Of a DNA stretch of 64,000 nucleotides, positions 63,118-64,000 are shown piece by piece; the stretch's first letter is position 1; every line of letters starts with the position of its first letter. This DNA is from Microvirga brassicacearum. Lineage in GTDB: Bacteria > Pseudomonadota > Alphaproteobacteria > Rhizobiales > Beijerinckiaceae. Location of the stretch: positions 137,237-201,236 of the forward strand of contig NZ_VCMV01000013.1 in NCBI RefSeq assembly GCF_008757455.1. The letters are read 5' to 3'. Both the position numbers and the translations under genes were made by a program. Under the pieces are notes generated by a model. That model was given only the letters and a program-made list of their open reading frames with translations, did not search any database and was not told the origin of the DNA.

Positions 63118-64000
63118 TCAAATGCCGAGACGCTGCCTGATCTGATCGAGAGCCCCCCGGAAGGGTCGGAATACGAATCGCACTTGATGGCGTCCAGCCG
63201 GGACGTGAACAGCGCGGAAGATCACATTGGCGCGCAGCAGTTCGACCGGCCAATCGTCTACGAAGGCAAACCACCACGGATGCCAGACGTCGTTCAGAAC
63301 GACGAAGCCGCCCGTGCTCGAAGAAACGCTGATTGCGACTTCCGTGTTGCGATACGACTCGATGCGAATGTCGGCAGGGGATGAGCTTTGGAAGCCAGCG
63401 ACGGTCCGGGGTGGGCGTTCCAGCAGAACAATCTCGTCGGACGATGTCGGCCACATTCCGGTTTTGATCATGCGCCCGAAATCGGCCTCCTGCCATTGGG
63501 GGGCGAACATCACGCGGGGCCGGGCATCCGAGTTTTCGTACAGAGCAGCTTCGGTGGTCGTACCGACAATTGGCAGGGCACCACGCGCGAGACGCGTGTC
63601 GACCTCCTCCAGCGGCGCCCGCGAAGCGATGTAACGCAAGCCCAAAAGGTTCGCCAGCCGTGACTGGTAAGACGGGAAGAGTGGAGAAAATTGCCGCTGG
63701 CTCGGCAGCGCGACGTGATCGCCAGCGCCCGTGGCCTCGCTGTACCAGCGCAACCGCACCGGGTTGTAGCCCAATGTCTGTTCGAGACGATGCGTGATGC
63801 TGGCATTGGGCCAGTGGAAATCGATGCCGACCAATTCGACCCGGTCGCGTCGTGTCGGCGAGTGCGTGGCAGCCACGCGCTCCTGCAAAAGCTTGATCGT
63901 TGGGTCGTTGCCTTCGGGATCAAGCGCGCGAAAGGAGGAGGGCGGAAGCGCGGTCGACTCACTCGGGCCGTTGTTCCACCCGAGATCCAAAACCATGTAT
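63118..64000 (-). CDS. YfhO-like large membrane protein, C-terminal part (cut by window end)
   Basis: At least 293 residues, open through the right edge of the window. It contains a soluble, periplasm-like region with LANLLGLRYIASR, ALYENSDARPRVMF (the 'YENPxALPR' pattern of YfhO proteins) and VLNDVWHPWWFAFVDDWP near the C-terminus (the 'D.YYPGW.A.VDG' pattern). YfhO proteins are multi-span glycosyltransferase-type membrane proteins; the spans would lie beyond the window. The substrate is unknown. Confidence 0.75.
   Translation of the reverse strand, partial: YMVLDLGWNNGPSESTALPPSSFRALDPEGNDPTIKLLQERVAATHSPTRRDRVELVGIDFHWPNASITHRLEQTLGYNPVRLRWYSEATGAGDHVALPSQRQFSPLFPSYQSRLANLLGLRYIASRAPLEEVDTRLARGALPIVGTTTEAALYENSDARPRVMFAPQWQEADFGRMIKTGMWPTSSDEIVLLERPPRTVAGFQSSSPADIRIESYRNTEVAISVSSSTGGFVVLNDVWHPWWFAFVDDWPVELLRANVIFRAVHVPAGRHQVRFVFRPFRGALDQIRQRLGI

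Overview
This 64 kb window is high-GC (about 62 %, by eye) chromosomal DNA. It looks like an alphaproteobacterium of the Hyphomicrobiales (Rhizobiales). The inference rests on gene content and style: kup, Rhizobiales-type topoisomerase IB, a cyanide-insensitive-type cytochrome bd, a long-chain ChrA, thiBPQ behind a TPP riboswitch, and two oligopeptide-type ABC importers. I cannot place it to genus. I see no rRNA, tRNA, CRISPR array, insertion sequence, phage or plasmid module. The left edge holds about 50 bases without a gene, and the right edge cuts a YfhO-like membrane protein.

Layout. 50-6000 (minus strand): a GNAT acetyltransferase, the K+ transporter kup, ispG (isoprenoid synthesis), a protein-lysine-type methyltransferase and a family 4 glycosyltransferase. 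6122-10003 (plus): topoisomerase IB, then a cytochrome bd oxidase operon ending in a 40-residue DUF2474-like small subunit. 10474-13619: a type I secretion ABC exporter and membrane fusion protein, without TolC or substrate nearby, closed by a clear terminator. 14040-18854: trehalose-phosphatase, a GH15 glycosidase, glucokinase and an AstE/AspA-like metallohydrolase. 18936-19010 (minus): a 24-codon mini-gene with a perfect Shine-Dalgarno sequence and its own terminator, in the gap before prfC.

20751-32910 is the most interesting region. It is a peptidoglycan amino-sugar locus. It has two BadF-type sugar kinases, MurNAc-6-phosphate etherase (murQ), a beta-lactamase-fold serine hydrolase, an oligopeptide-type ABC importer (binding protein and two permeases, no ATPase), a GNAT, nagA, a SIS-type (NagB-II-like) deaminase, a GntR/UTRA regulator, a PfkB kinase and a DUF3088 protein. 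Read together it encodes a PTS-independent route from imported MurNAc/GlcNAc or muropeptides to fructose-6-phosphate.

33071-37763: chromate efflux (ChrA with a rhodanese-ChrB protein) and a membrane PAS-GGDEF-EAL protein. 37939-42670: thiQ, thiP and thiB under a TPP riboswitch, with a divergent SolA-like flavoprotein. 42676-54159: tex, an Hsp70-like chaperone (YegD type), ppc, a small basic stress-type protein, an unusual SDR, a LOG-family protein, a serine/threonine dehydratase with its RidA partner, and an ArgE-like deacylase. 54313-59975: a complete five-gene peptide ABC importer. 60238-63014: a degenerate CYTH-domain protein, a MipA/OmpV outer-membrane protein and an exported protein of unknown function.

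Most long open frames lying antisense to these genes are GC-driven artefacts and are not listed. All starts were chosen by eye from ribosome-binding sites, family N-termini and overlaps, so several are uncertain by a few codons.
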